Below, piece by piece: positions 53,394 to 62,569 of a stretch of DNA of 64,000 nucleotides. The stretch is from CAVZYN01 sp963779515. Lineage in GTDB: Bacteria; Pseudomonadota; Alphaproteobacteria; Rhizobiales; Hyphomicrobiaceae. A program made the translations under genes and the position numbers. The stretch lies in NCBI GenBank assembly GCA_963779515.1, contig CAVZYN010000001.1, positions 558,001 through 622,000 of the forward strand. The letters run 5' to 3'. Below the pieces are notes generated by a model, which saw only the letters and a program-made list of their open reading frames with translations, had not been told where the DNA came from and did no database searches. The first letter of the stretch is position 1. Each line of letters starts with the position of its first letter.

Positions 53394-53830
53394 CAAACCC
53401 CGATGTTGGGCAGCGACGCCCACGGCTCGGCTTTGTCTTTCGAGGCGCCCTTTTGGAGCAGCTCGATCGAAATGTTGTCGGGCGAGCGAACGAACGCCAT
53501 GCGGCCGTCGCGCGGCGGACGATTGATCACGACGCCGGCTTTCATCAGCTTGTCACAGGTGGCGTAAATGTCGTCGACCTCGAAGGCCAGATGCCCGAAA
53601 TTGCGTGCCGACCCGAATGCCTCATGGTCCCAATTGTGGGTCAGCTCCAGCAGCGGCGCGCGCGCCTCGGCGGCCGTCGCGGCATCATCCGGTGCCGCCA
53701 GGAAGATCAAGGTGAAGCGGCCTGCTTCATTACTGACCCGGCGAACTTCCTTCATGCCGAGGAGAGTCGCGTAAAAGTGTAGGCTCGTCTCTACGTCGTT
53801 AATCCTGACCATCGTGTGCAGGTAGCGCAT
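53390..53830 (-). CDS. gloA: Glyoxalase I (lactoylglutathione lyase), VOC fold
   Basis: 146 residues. Metal ligands are visible at the family positions: His5 (MRYLHTMVRI), Glu in LLELTHNW, His in NFGHLAFEVDD and Glu in SIELLQ. Converts methylglyoxal-glutathione hemithioacetal to lactoylglutathione. It leads the three-gene unit with b561-YceI and the flavoprotein. ATG at 53830 starts at the first VOC strand. Confidence 0.88.
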   Translation of the reverse strand: MRYLHTMVRINDVETSLHFYATLLGMKEVRRVSNEAGRFTLIFLAAPDDAATAAEARAPLLELTHNWDHEAFGSARNFGHLAFEVDDIYATCDKLMKAGVVINRPPRDGRMAFVRSPDNISIELLQKGASKDKAEPWASLPNIGVW

Positions 53831-54431
53831 GGGTACTCCAGAGGGCTGATTGGGCGCGGCACGCAAGTCCGCGAGGAACTGTGACCGGCACGACACATAG
53901 CCCGACGCTTCGACCGGCGGCAATGAAGTTTTTCTAACGCACTGAAACTTCGATATTTTGGGACGAATTTTGCTCCATTTAGGACCCGCAGGGCTCGGGC
54001 GGTCGTTGAGTCTGGGGATGGACGGTGGATAACACCGGAGCGCTTTATGATGCGAACGGATTGATCACTCTGATTTTGATCGGTTTAACGACGAATCAGA
54101 GGCCCTGATTCGGGGATGCTCTGCCCAGAGATGGGTATCAACAGGCCAAAGTTGCGATCCTGTGTCCACAGGGTCGCCTGACGGCAGCGCTTTGAGAGAG
54201 TCGCCAAAAAATAGAATAAAAATAAGACGTTAGTGTCGGGGAATGCAGAGCGGTTGCCCGTTGGTGAGAGGATAACGTTTAAAGAAGGTTAAAATTCTGG
54301 TGGTGAGCGAGCTGGGCAATGTTATGTTTCAGGTGTCGCTGATCGATCGAGAGGGAACTGGGTCGGTCAGGGGCAGTGAACGGTAGTGTGCCGTGTCGTC
54401 AACGTGAACCTGTAAGCGGGGGGTAATGCGC
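53831..54431. other. 600-bp leader region with CcrM sites and AT-rich tract
   Basis: Divergent gap before the cold-shock gene. It holds four GANTC sites (54008, 54093, 54107, 54198), a perfect palindrome GAATCAG-AGGCC-CTGATTC (54093-54111), a DnaA-box-like GGTGGATAA (54024-54032), a TGTGTCCACA (54161-54170) and a 20-base A/T run (54206-54225). Part of it is probably the long leader of the cold-shock mRNA. An origin-like role is possible but unproven. Confidence 0.5.
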
Positions 54432-55034
54432 ATGGGGGATAGTAAGTTTTCCCAAGGACCGGAATTTCCGGGAATCGATGAGATCCTGGACAACAATCTC
54501 GAGCCGCCGCCAGGCGTCGACGTTATCGAGATTGCCGGTACAATCAAGTGGTTCGATGCCTCGAAGGGCTATGGCTTCATAGTCCCCGACAATGGCCTAG
54601 CGGACATCCTGCTTCATGTGACATGCTTGCGCGCCGGCGGTTTCCAGGTCGCCTATGAGGGGGCCCGGGTCCACTGTCAGGTCCTCAAGCGCCCGAAAGG
54701 TCTCCAAGCCTTCCGGATCTTGAGCATGGATGAGAGCACGGCCATTCATCCTTCTCAGCTGCCGCAACGCACCCACGTGGTCGTCACGGCGGAAAGCGGG
54801 TGGGAGCGTGCCATGGTCAAGTGGTTCAACCGTGTACGGGGCTTCGGCTTCCTGACGCGTGGTGATGGGACGCCGGATGTCTTTGTACACATGGAAACGC
54901 TGCGCCGCTTTGGCTTCACCGAGCTTCGGCCCGGGCAGATCGTCCAAGTCCGCTGGGGCCACGGCTCCAAGGGCTGCATGGCGGCTGAACTCCGTCCCGA
55001 CGGTGCGCCGTCCGGTCTACCGTCGGCGCACTGA
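54432..55034 (+). CDS. Double cold-shock-domain protein
   Basis: 200 residues with two CSD domains: GTIKWFDASKGYGFIVPDNG (RNP1-like) at ~38-100 and RAMVKWFNRVRGFGFLTRGD with FVHMETLRRFG at ~125-190. They bind single-stranded RNA/DNA. The first domain has LLHVT where FVH is usual, so one RNP2 motif is weaker. A GGGGGG run lies eight bases before the ATG at 54432; an ATG at 54426 is too close. Confidence 0.9.
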   Translation: MGDSKFSQGPEFPGIDEILDNNLEPPPGVDVIEIAGTIKWFDASKGYGFIVPDNGLADILLHVTCLRAGGFQVAYEGARVHCQVLKRPKGLQAFRILSMDESTAIHPSQLPQRTHVVVTAESGWERAMVKWFNRVRGFGFLTRGDGTPDVFVHMETLRRFGFTELRPGQIVQVRWGHGSKGCMAAELRPDGAPSGLPSAH

Positions 55035-55047
55035 GGGCGCCCGGTCA

Positions 55048-55536
55048 ATGCTGCAGATTTCCACCAGGGCCGCGTCACGCGCGGCCCTGTTGTCGTTCAT
55101 GGCCGCCCTTGTCCTGGGGCTTTTGGCGTGTGCCGGGGAGGCGACCATGAAGACTGAGCGTCTGACGCTCGTCACCGGCGCGGGCGAGAAGATGATCGAC
55201 ATCGAAGTGGCGATGACGCCCGAGGAAAAGTCGAAAGGCCTGATGTTTCGCACCGCGCTGGCGGACACCGCGGGCATGCTTTTTCCCTACGATGGGCCAC
55301 CGCAAGACATCACGATGTGGATGAAGAACACCTACATCCCCCTCGACATGGTGTTCATTCGCGCCGATGGCATGATCCACAGAATCGCCGTTAAGACCGA
55401 GCCATTATCGGAAGCGGTGATCGCGGCCGGCGCGCCGGTCACGGGCGTTCTGGAACTTGCAGGTGGGGCGGCGGAGCGGCTCGGCCTCAAAGCCGGCGAC
55501 CGGGTGCTGCATCCGCATTTCAAGCCGAAGAAGTAG
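55048..55536 (+). CDS. DUF192 exported protein
   Basis: 162 residues. N-terminal hydrophobic segment with a possible lipobox (VLGLLACAG). DUF192 core: IDIEVAMTPEEKSKGLMFRT, DITMWMKNTYIPLDMVFIRA and GVLELAGGAAERLGLKAGD. The W-M-K-N-T segment is the family mark. Function unknown. Only 13 bp after the cold-shock gene, so possibly co-transcribed. Confidence 0.9.
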   Translation: MLQISTRAASRAALLSFMAALVLGLLACAGEATMKTERLTLVTGAGEKMIDIEVAMTPEEKSKGLMFRTALADTAGMLFPYDGPPQDITMWMKNTYIPLDMVFIRADGMIHRIAVKTEPLSEAVIAAGAPVTGVLELAGGAAERLGLKAGDRVLHPHFKPKK

Positions 55537-55623
55537 GGCTTTGGTTGCGAAACCCTGCGGTGTCGCTTGACGCACCGCGCGGCGCACGGCACAAGCACAT
55601 CACGGCCAGACGATCGGTGAATT

Positions 55624-55700
55624 CGGGGCATAGCTCAGCCTGGTAGAGCGCTTGCTTTGGGAGCAAGAAGTCGGGAGTTCGAATCTCTCTGCCCCGACCA
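55624..55700 (+). tRNA. tRNA-Pro (anticodon TGG)
   Basis: 77 nt with a full cloverleaf: acceptor CGGGGCA (55624-55630) pairs with TGCCCCG (55690-55696), then A and encoded CCA. Anticodon stem CTTGC/GCAAG around loop TTTGGGA; anticodon TGG. T arm GGAGTTCGAATCT. Confidence 0.96.
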
Positions 55701-55746
55701 ATCGCCGCGGTCTTTGACGACACCTGCGAAAGCCGCTGAGACGATC

Positions 55747-56055
55747 ATGACGAGCGCCCGCATCTATCAGCCCGCCAAGACCGCCATGCAATCGGGTGCG
55801 GCCCGCACAAAAGAGTGGGTGCTCGAGTTCGAGGCTGAAGCCGCCGCCGAGATCGACCCGTTGATGGGGTGGACATCGTCGCGCGATACGCAAAAGCAGG
55901 TGCAACTTTCGTTTCCGTCGCGCGAGGCCGCCGAGGCCTATGCCCAGAAGCACGGCATCGCCTATCGCATTACGGAGCCCGCCAAGCGCGGTGCGATCAA
56001 GAAGGCCTACGCCGATAATTTCAAATTCGGCCGCGTCGGCCTCTGGACGCATTGA
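55747..56055 (+). CDS. Complex I accessory subunit (NDUFS4-like, ETC_C1_NDUFA4 family)
   Basis: 102 residues. TSARIYQPAKTAMQSGAART, KEWVLEFEAEAAAEIDPLMGW, then TSSRDTQKQVQLSFPSREAAEAYA are the signature of the 18-kDa complex I subunit found in alphaproteobacteria and mitochondria (NDUFS4). It stabilises the NADH-binding arm. It lies between two tRNA genes, away from the nuo operon, as is usual. Confidence 0.92.
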   Translation: MTSARIYQPAKTAMQSGAARTKEWVLEFEAEAAAEIDPLMGWTSSRDTQKQVQLSFPSREAAEAYAQKHGIAYRITEPAKRGAIKKAYADNFKFGRVGLWTH

Positions 56056-56113
56056 GCGGCCGCATACGCGCCTTGTCGCCAACACCCTGCAAAACGTGTA
56101 TGATCCGCTGGCT

Positions 56114-56191
56114 GGTCCCGTAGCTCAGCTGGATAGAGCATCTGCCTTCTAAGCAGAGGGTCGCAGGTTCGAAGTCCTGCCGGGATCGCCA
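56114..56191 (+). tRNA. tRNA-Arg (anticodon TCT)
   Basis: 78 nt including encoded CCA (56189-56191). Acceptor GGTCCCG (56114-56120) pairs with CGGGATC (56181-56187) with one G-T pair. Anticodon stem TCTGC/GCAGA around CTTCTAA; anticodon TCT, reading AGA/AGG. T arm CAGGTTCGAAGTCCTG. Confidence 0.95.
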
Positions 56192-56230
56192 CAACATTTT
56201 TTGTCCAGTCCTGAGCGGCGGCGCCGCCCG

Positions 56231-58475
56231 TCACTTGATGTCGACGACGAAGTCGATGCGGCGGTTCTTCGCCTTGTTTTCAGGCGTGTCGTTGGCGGCA
56301 ACCGGCTTGGTCTGGCCAAATCCGGCGGCGGCCATCCGGCCGGCATCGATGCCGGCCTTGGTGAGATAGGCGAGCACGGCAGCGGCACGGCGTTCTGAAA
56401 GGTCTTGATTGCGGCTCGGATCGCCATCGGCATCCGTGTGCCCCTCGATGCGCAGGCGCGTCGCGGGGCAGGCCTGCGCCGCACCGGCGATGCGATTGAG
56501 CGTTGCCACACTCTCGTCGGTGATAGTTGCGCTGGCGATGCGGAACCGCAGCGGCCCCGATCCCACGGCCTGATTGATCGTACCCTGGCAAGCGGCGGCG
56601 TCCGCCGACCGCTTGGCGGCGAGAGCTGCAAAGTCAGCGCGCGCCTTGGCAGCGGCGGCATCTGCGTCGGCTTTCTGCCGCGCTTCGGCCTCTGCGCGTG
56701 CTCTGAAGGCGGCGGCATTTGCGTCTGCTTTCTGCCGCGCTTCGACCGCTGCGCGTGCTCTGGCGGCGGCGGCATCTGCGTCTGCTTTCTGCCGCGCTTC
56801 GGACGTCTGCGCGTGCTCTGGCGGCGGCTGCCTCGGCGTCTGCTTTCTGCCGCGCTTCGGCGTCTGCGCGTGCTTTGGCGGCGGCGGCCTCGGCGTCCGC
56901 CTTCTGCCGCGCTTCGGCGTCTGCGCGTGCTTTGGCGGCGGCGGCCTCGGCGTCTGCTTTCTGTCGCGCTTCGGCCTCGGCGCGCGCTCTCGCGGCGGCT
57001 GCCTCGGCCTCCGCCTTCTGCTGTGCTTCCGCGTCGGCACGCGCCTTCGCCGCAGCTGCTTCAGCGTCTGCTTTCTGTCGTGCCTCAGCGTCTGCGCGTG
57101 CTTTCACCGCAGCGGCCTCAACTTCCGCCTTCTGTCGCGCTTCAGCCTCGGCACGCGCTTTCGCGGCAGCGGCCTCGGCCTCCGCCTTCTGCCGCGCCTC
57201 GGCCTCGGCGCGCGCCCGCGCGGCGGCCGCCTCCGCTTCGGCCCGTTGGCGAACCTCCGCTGTCACCCGCGCATTAGCGGCCGCGGAAATAGCATCGGCT
57301 TCGGCGCGCAGTTTGGTCGCAGCGGCCTGTTCTTTTTGCGTCGCTTCGATGCGGACCTGCTCGGCCTGGAACGCGATCCGGCGTTGGTTCGCACGATCCG
57401 CGAGGTGCCACAGGCCGGCGAGGAATATCAGTCCGACCGGCACCACCAATGCCCAAGGAACCACCGATTGCGCAGGCACGACGTGCGACGGGCCAGCGGC
57501 AGCCGCCACAGGTGCGAGTGACTCGGCCGCACGCTTGGTGGTAGCGGCGGCGATGGATTTCATGGCGGCAACGGAGTCGGACGCGGCGGCCGTCGCAGCC
57601 GTTACTGCGGCGGCGGGTTGCGGCGCTGCAGGAACGGCCGATGCGATCTGGGTGACCTTGGGCGCGGCGGGTGCAGCGACGGCCATGGTCGCGGCCTCAG
57701 GTTTTGCGACAACTGGAGCCGCAACCGTACCGAGCACGACAGCCGCGGCGGATGCTGGCAGTGCCGCAACCACCGGCGCGATTGTCGCAAGCGCCGGCGC
57801 TGGAGCCGGCGCGGCCTGCGCAACGGCCGCCGCTGCAACAGCGGCGGCCGATGCAGCCGGCGAGGCTGCTGTTTGCGCAGGCGCTGCCGGAGCGGGTGTT
57901 GCTGGTCTTGGAATGCTGGCTGCCGCCTCGGCAAGTGACGTTCCAACGCGTCCAAATCCCGCTGAGATCGCCGTCGCGATGTTGGTCTTTTGGCTGGCCA
58001 GAAGCTGCGCGAGCCCACTCGCACCGAGCGGGGAATCGCCTTGGCCGATCGACTTGGTCACCTGCGTCAGCGATCCGAGCACCGCTGGCCCGATCATGCC
58101 GACCAGTCCTTTGCTCGCCGGGCCCGGCAGCCCTTGTTGCGCAAGGGCCTGGGTGATGCTCTGCGTGGCGGATCCGCCGATTGCCTGCGCCAGCAACTGC
58201 GTGCCGCTATCGATGAGCGCGCCCTGCTGCGGTCCACCAACCATGCCGTCGATGCGTGTCAGCGTATCGGGTGCGAGCGATCCGAGTGTCGATGCCAATG
58301 CCGTGGCGCCCTCGGGCGTCGCCGTGCGCCCAGCTATGCCACCAAGGACCGCCGGGACCAGGGCTCCCACGGCGCGCGTTGCAAGCGCCTGTTCCAGACC
58401 AAGTGCTGCGGCGATTTTGGCGGTGAGCTCGGGTCCGATGGACTTCAGCACGGCCGAGACGATGTTGAACGACAT
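56231..58475 (-). pseudogene. DUF937-coiled-coil-OmpA protein, frameshifted
   Basis: About 747 residues after correction. Residues ~1-180 are a DUF937-like domain (MSFNIVSAVLKSIGPELTAK...GLVGMIGPAVLGSLTQVTK), then an Ala/Pro-rich stretch, a membrane helix (~338-358, ALVVPVGLIFLAGLWHL), 11 copies of a 19-residue Ala/Glu/Lys/Arg repeat (coiled coil), and a C-terminal OmpA/Pal peptidoglycan-binding domain (LRIEGHTDADGDPSRNQDLS; KAKNRRIDFVVD). An extra base at 56803 (TTCGGACGTC where every other repeat has TTCGGCGTC) splits it. DUF937-OmpA fusions probably link inner membrane to cell wall. Divergent from the four-gene cluster. Confidence 0.85.
56640..57270 (-). repeat. 57-bp tandem repeat encoding coiled coil
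   Basis: About 11 imperfect in-frame copies of 57 bases, each coding 19 residues of the type A-R-A-D/E-A-E-A-R-Q-K-A-D/E-A-E-A-A-A-A-K. Copies next to 56820-56950 are near-identical, so the array may vary in length between strains. Confidence 0.9.
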
Positions 58476-58789
58476 GACACCCCTGACAAACGCGTGGGTG
58501 CTGTCTTATGCCGATCCCACCTCAAGCTGCGCGAACGCACGGCACCCTGAGATTTCCATTGGCGGAGCACAACAAGTCAAGCCCAACCAATGGGCCCAGG
58601 TGCATTCAACGCACAAAAAATTGCCGTCGTGTCTGTCGCGTGCCGCTGATGACGCCGGGACCCTCACGTGGGCGCCGGGTGCGCACACAACCGGCCTGGA
58701 CGGACGTAGCCGGAGCAAGTTCTTGAAAAGCAGGCGCCTGGCGTGCATTTTGTCCGCTTGTGTAACCCCCCAGTCCCCCGGGAGACATC
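58476..58789. promoter_or_regulatory. Divergent promoter region of the DUF937-OmpA and four-gene cluster
   Basis: 314 bp without a gene. A possible promoter toward the right is TTGAAA (58723-58728) - 17 bases - CATTTT (58746-58751), about 40 bp before the ATG at 58790, where CGGGAG is the ribosome-binding site. No operator palindrome stands out. Confidence 0.4.
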
Positions 58790-59971
58790 ATGGCCAACGT
58801 CACAATCAAAACCCCGCTCCAGTACCTGGACAAGGCGGCCGGAACGCTGCGTGAGATGGGACTTCAGACCACAAAGGTCGACCCCGCCCCGATCAACGCC
58901 TTGCTCGAAAAGATCGCCGACCTCGACAAGGAGAAGATCACGCTGATCGCGCGAACGCTGTCCCAAGCCGAGGTCTTCAACGAAGTCGTGCGCGAGCAGA
59001 CCTCGAAAATGGAGGTCGGCCAGCGGTATCAGCAGATCACCGACGGCTTCAATTCGATCCGCGACGATGCCAAGCGCCTGGTCGATCAGGTCGATGACGG
59101 CAAGATTGGGCCGCTCGAGCGCGGCACCAACATTTGGATGAAGGTCGTGCGCGGCGACATCGCCGATCGCTTCGAGGCAATCCGCAAGACCTACATCGAC
59201 GTCACCAAGGAGACCAAGAATCAGATCGAGCGGGAAGGGAAAATCCTCGACGCCTATCGCGACTATCGCGGCGCGCTGAAGCACTCCGAGGTAATGGCGC
59301 TAGAGGTCCTGAAAAAGGCCGAAGGCAAGCTCGACGCGGCTAAAACCGAGCTTGGCGCCGCATCGAAGATGGTGGCGGAGTTTGCCGGCAAAGACCCAGC
59401 CGAGCGGGCGAAATTGGAACTGACGCGCGACGAACACCTGCGCCGACTGCAGGAGGAGGAGAAGCGCTATCAGATCGCCAAGGACCTCTCGGACAACCTG
59501 ACCATCTCCTACAACACATCGGAAGTGGTGATGGCGCGGCTGATGCAGACGACGTCGGCCAAGGAGCGCGTCTATGCCCAAGCGGTCACATTCTTCTCGA
59601 CCAACGACAGCGTGCTGACGGCACTGAAGGCCTCGTTCACCGGCATGTTCGGCCTGCATGAATCGACCAAGACGCTGGAGGCCATGAAGGAAGGCATGTC
59701 GAAGAGCCTGGAAGATCTGGCAAGCATCGGCGGCAAGGTGCAGGACGCCGCCGTCAAGGCCGGTTACGGGCCGACCATTCGCGCCGATGCCGTCAAGAAA
59801 TTGGTCGACAGCGTGGTGAACTTCCAAGAGCGCTCGATCGAAACCATTGCCGAAATGCGCAAGCTCTCAACACAGAATTCAGCCGAAATCCGCGATGCGG
59901 TCGAAGCCGGCAAGAAACGCATCGCGCGGCTCGCGGCCGAAGCGGCAACGATGCCCTCGATCGTCAACTGA
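58790..59971 (+). CDS. Helical/coiled-coil protein of unknown function
   Basis: 393 residues, nearly all helix, no signal peptide or membrane helix. Coiled-coil segments are strongest at ~160-250 (EVMALEVLKKAEGKLDAAKT; HLRRLQEEEKRYQIAKDL). Length and layout remind of TelA-type (toxic-anion-resistance) proteins, but I see no diagnostic motif. First gene of a four-gene same-strand cluster, so probably acts with the next products. Confidence 0.7.
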   Translation: MANVTIKTPLQYLDKAAGTLREMGLQTTKVDPAPINALLEKIADLDKEKITLIARTLSQAEVFNEVVREQTSKMEVGQRYQQITDGFNSIRDDAKRLVDQVDDGKIGPLERGTNIWMKVVRGDIADRFEAIRKTYIDVTKETKNQIEREGKILDAYRDYRGALKHSEVMALEVLKKAEGKLDAAKTELGAASKMVAEFAGKDPAERAKLELTRDEHLRRLQEEEKRYQIAKDLSDNLTISYNTSEVVMARLMQTTSAKERVYAQAVTFFSTNDSVLTALKASFTGMFGLHESTKTLEAMKEGMSKSLEDLASIGGKVQDAAVKAGYGPTIRADAVKKLVDSVVNFQERSIETIAEMRKLSTQNSAEIRDAVEAGKKRIARLAAEAATMPSIVN

Positions 59972-60052
59972 TGCCGATCTGACGGTATCGTTCCTCGCCG
60001 CCCGTTTCTGGCGGCGAGGACTTCAGCCATTCAATGGGAATAACGCATATCC

Positions 60053-61030
60053 ATGGCCATTCAGGCTGACGCTCAGCCCCCATCCTCCGCGCCCTCACCT
60101 ACACCGGCGCCCAAACCCGCGACGCTCGACGACGTCATGATCGCAATGGACGTCGTCGATACCGTTCGCCATCGCGAAGACCTTGTGCGCCGCGAGCTCA
60201 ACGACGCCGGCCGTGAAGCCGATCTGATGCAGCGACTGAAGGAAATCTATCGCCAGCAGGGGATCGAGGTTCCCGACCACGTGCTCGCCGAGGGCGTGAA
60301 GGCGCTGAAAGAGAGCCGGTTCACCTACACGCCGGCGCCTGCCGGTTGGAAGCGGTCGTTGCTCACGCTATGGGCTGTGCGCGATCGTTACATGGTGCCC
60401 GCGGCGATGTGGGCAGCGCTGCTGATCGGCGGCTGGCTCTATCACTACACGACGGTGACGCGCCCGGCGCAGATCGCCGAGGCTGCTTCTCGGATCGAGG
60501 TCACGGAAACGCTGCCGAAAGCCATCCGCCAGAGTCACGCCGATGTGCTTGCGGCGTCGGCGGTGCCCGAGGCCAAGCAGCGCGCCGACCTGTTGCTGGC
60601 CGATGGCGAGCGGGCGATCCGCGACAAGGACCGTGACGCCATGGCGAAATCGGCGAAGAGCCTGCAGGATCTCAGAGACGACGTAGTGCGCGAGTACAAC
60701 CTCACGATCGTCGCGCGGCCGGGCGAGACCAGCGGTGTCTGGCGCCGCCCACCGCAATCGCAGTCGGTGCGCAACTACTATCTGATCGTCGAGGCGATCG
60801 CGGCCGATGGCAGCAAGCTGCGCCTGCCGATCGCGAATGAAGAGACCGGTACGACGGAACGGGTCGAGAAATTTGGCGTTCGAGTTCCGCAGGCGGTGTT
60901 CGATGCGGTTGCCGCCGACAAGCGCGATGACGGCATCATCCAAAAGAATCGGCTTGGTACCAAAAAGCGTGGTCTGCTTGCGATCGACTTCACCATGCCC
61001 GTCGAGGGCGGCATGATTACGCGCTGGTAA
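60053..61030 (+). CDS. DUF6384-like membrane protein
   Basis: 325 residues. The N-terminal part (MDVVDTVRHREDLVRRELND, then EIYRQQGIEVPDHVLAEGVK and FTYTPAPAGWKRSLLTLWAV) looks like DUF6384. A single membrane helix (~119-137, VPAAMWAALLIGGWLYHY) leads to a helical then beta-rich domain with VRNYYLIVEAIAADG. Probably inner-membrane anchored. No enzymatic motif seen. Second gene of the cluster. Confidence 0.65.
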   Translation: MAIQADAQPPSSAPSPTPAPKPATLDDVMIAMDVVDTVRHREDLVRRELNDAGREADLMQRLKEIYRQQGIEVPDHVLAEGVKALKESRFTYTPAPAGWKRSLLTLWAVRDRYMVPAAMWAALLIGGWLYHYTTVTRPAQIAEAASRIEVTETLPKAIRQSHADVLAASAVPEAKQRADLLLADGERAIRDKDRDAMAKSAKSLQDLRDDVVREYNLTIVARPGETSGVWRRPPQSQSVRNYYLIVEAIAADGSKLRLPIANEETGTTERVEKFGVRVPQAVFDAVAADKRDDGIIQKNRLGTKKRGLLAIDFTMPVEGGMITRW

Positions 61031-61039
61031 GGACAGGGT

Positions 61040-62521
61040 ATGTGGACCGGACGGCAGACACTCGCCTCGATTGAACAGGCCATCGCCGAACTGCACCAGC
61101 AGGAAGCGACGGTCGACGGCACGCTGAGGTCGGCCATGAGCGGGGCAGAGCGCTTGCGGCACGAGCGCGACGATGCGTTGCGTGAGCTCGCGCGCATCAA
61201 GCTCGACGAGATCGCGGCCGGCCGGCTCGTGCGCAATCTAGATGCAGCCGAACGGCGTGCGGCGCAAATCCTGGAGAACGGTCGCCATCGCCTGGCGGCC
61301 GAGATGGAGCGCAAGACCGCCGCTGTCGCGGAGCTGCAGCAGGCCGAAGCCAACCGCCATGCTGCGGGCGAAGTGGTCGAAAAAGCTCTCGATGCTGTCG
61401 AACTGGTTCGCGCCGCGGTCGAAGGCAAGGTCAAGGTCGAACCCGTCTGGCAAAAGATCGCCGCGGATCTCACGGCGGCCGACGACATCGCCATCGAAGC
61501 GGAGAAGAAAGCCGCGCAATCGAAGGCGGAGCTCGGCCAGAAGCAGAGGCCTTACGATGGCGACAAACTGTTCAACTACCTTTGGGTGCGCAAGTTCGGC
61601 ACGGCGGCGTATCAGGGCGGCAACGTCACACGGATGATGGACCGCATCGTTGCGGATTTTGTTGGTTATTCGGATGCGCGCGCTAACTACGCGATGCTGC
61701 TCGAAATTCCGCAACGGTTGGGCGAACATGCCAATGGCAAACGCGCGGCCGCCAACACTCTGAAGTCGGCGCTCGGTGACCACGAGCGCAATGCCATGGT
61801 GGCAGCGGGGATCGAGCCCAAAGAGCGCGCGCTCATGGAGGCGCGGCACAAGCTTGCCGCGGCGGAAGCAACGGTCGATGCCAAACGCACCCAACTCAAA
61901 GCCATCGACGAGGTGCGCGAAGCACTGCTCAAGACCGGCAGCGATCCGGGATATGGCGACGCACTGAAAACCATCGCGCAGGCCGACGCGCAGGATGCCA
62001 TCGCGGTGCTCTACGCCGAGGCGCGGCGCACCGCCACGCCAGCAGATGAAGCGATGGTGCAGCGGATCGAACAGATCGACGGCACGTTCGCCGGCATCGA
62101 GCGGGAGTTGGGCGAGATCCGGCGCACCGCACAGGCGCTGGCGCAGCGGCGGATCGAACTCGAAAATACGCGCGAACGGTTTCGGGGCGCCGGCTACGAT
62201 CATCCAAGCGTCGTATTCGGCAACGAGGTCGATATCGGGCGCGTTCTGGCGGGCATCCTCGAAGGCGCCGTGCGTAGCGGCATCCTGTGGGATATCCTGC
62301 GCGGCGGGTACGGCACGCGTCCATCGCGCAGCCGCCCGACCTTTGGCGCACCGACGTTTCCGTTTCCATTCCCCATGCCGGGCGGCGGCAACGATGGCCC
62401 ATCGGGTGGTGGCTGGCGATTGCCCGAGTCGCAAGGCGGTTGGTTTCCGTCCGGCGGCGGCGGAGATAGCGGCGGCGGCTCGAGCAGTGACGGCGGTTTC
62501 ACGACAGGTGGCGAGATGTGA
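61040..62521 (+). CDS. Coiled-coil protein with Gly-rich C-terminus
   Basis: 493 residues. Long helices with heptads (~1-130 and ~240-390), then a low-complexity tail of Pro/Phe and Gly/Ser (FGAPTFPFPFPMPGGG, then GGDSGGGSSSDGGF). No signal peptide. GGACAGGGT precedes the ATG. The Gly/Ser tail resembles those of bacterial proteins that bind membranes or scaffolds; function unknown. Third gene of the cluster, 10 bp after the previous one. Confidence 0.75.
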   Translation: MWTGRQTLASIEQAIAELHQQEATVDGTLRSAMSGAERLRHERDDALRELARIKLDEIAAGRLVRNLDAAERRAAQILENGRHRLAAEMERKTAAVAELQQAEANRHAAGEVVEKALDAVELVRAAVEGKVKVEPVWQKIAADLTAADDIAIEAEKKAAQSKAELGQKQRPYDGDKLFNYLWVRKFGTAAYQGGNVTRMMDRIVADFVGYSDARANYAMLLEIPQRLGEHANGKRAAANTLKSALGDHERNAMVAAGIEPKERALMEARHKLAAAEATVDAKRTQLKAIDEVREALLKTGSDPGYGDALKTIAQADAQDAIAVLYAEARRTATPADEAMVQRIEQIDGTFAGIERELGEIRRTAQALAQRRIELENTRERFRGAGYDHPSVVFGNEVDIGRVLAGILEGAVRSGILWDILRGGYGTRPSRSRPTFGAPTFPFPFPMPGGGNDGPSGGGWRLPESQGGWFPSGGGGDSGGGSSSDGGFTTGGEM

Positions 62522-62569
62522 GGCGAGGGGGCAGGGCCGAGCGCGTGAATTTTTGTTTGGGAGATTGTC

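Noticed and set aside
53940..54300. Chromosomal replication origin
   Set aside because: DnaA-like motifs are weak matches, and the usual Hyphomicrobiales origin neighbours (such as hemE) are not here. Kept only as a low-level finding.
56640..57270. Possible CRISPR-like array (57-bp period)
   Set aside because: Copies are contiguous with no spacers and are in frame within a coding sequence.
56719..58854. A 711-codon Ala-rich open frame opposite the DUF937-OmpA gene
   Set aside because: Repeat-driven shadow; low-complexity Ala/Ser/Arg composition without domains.
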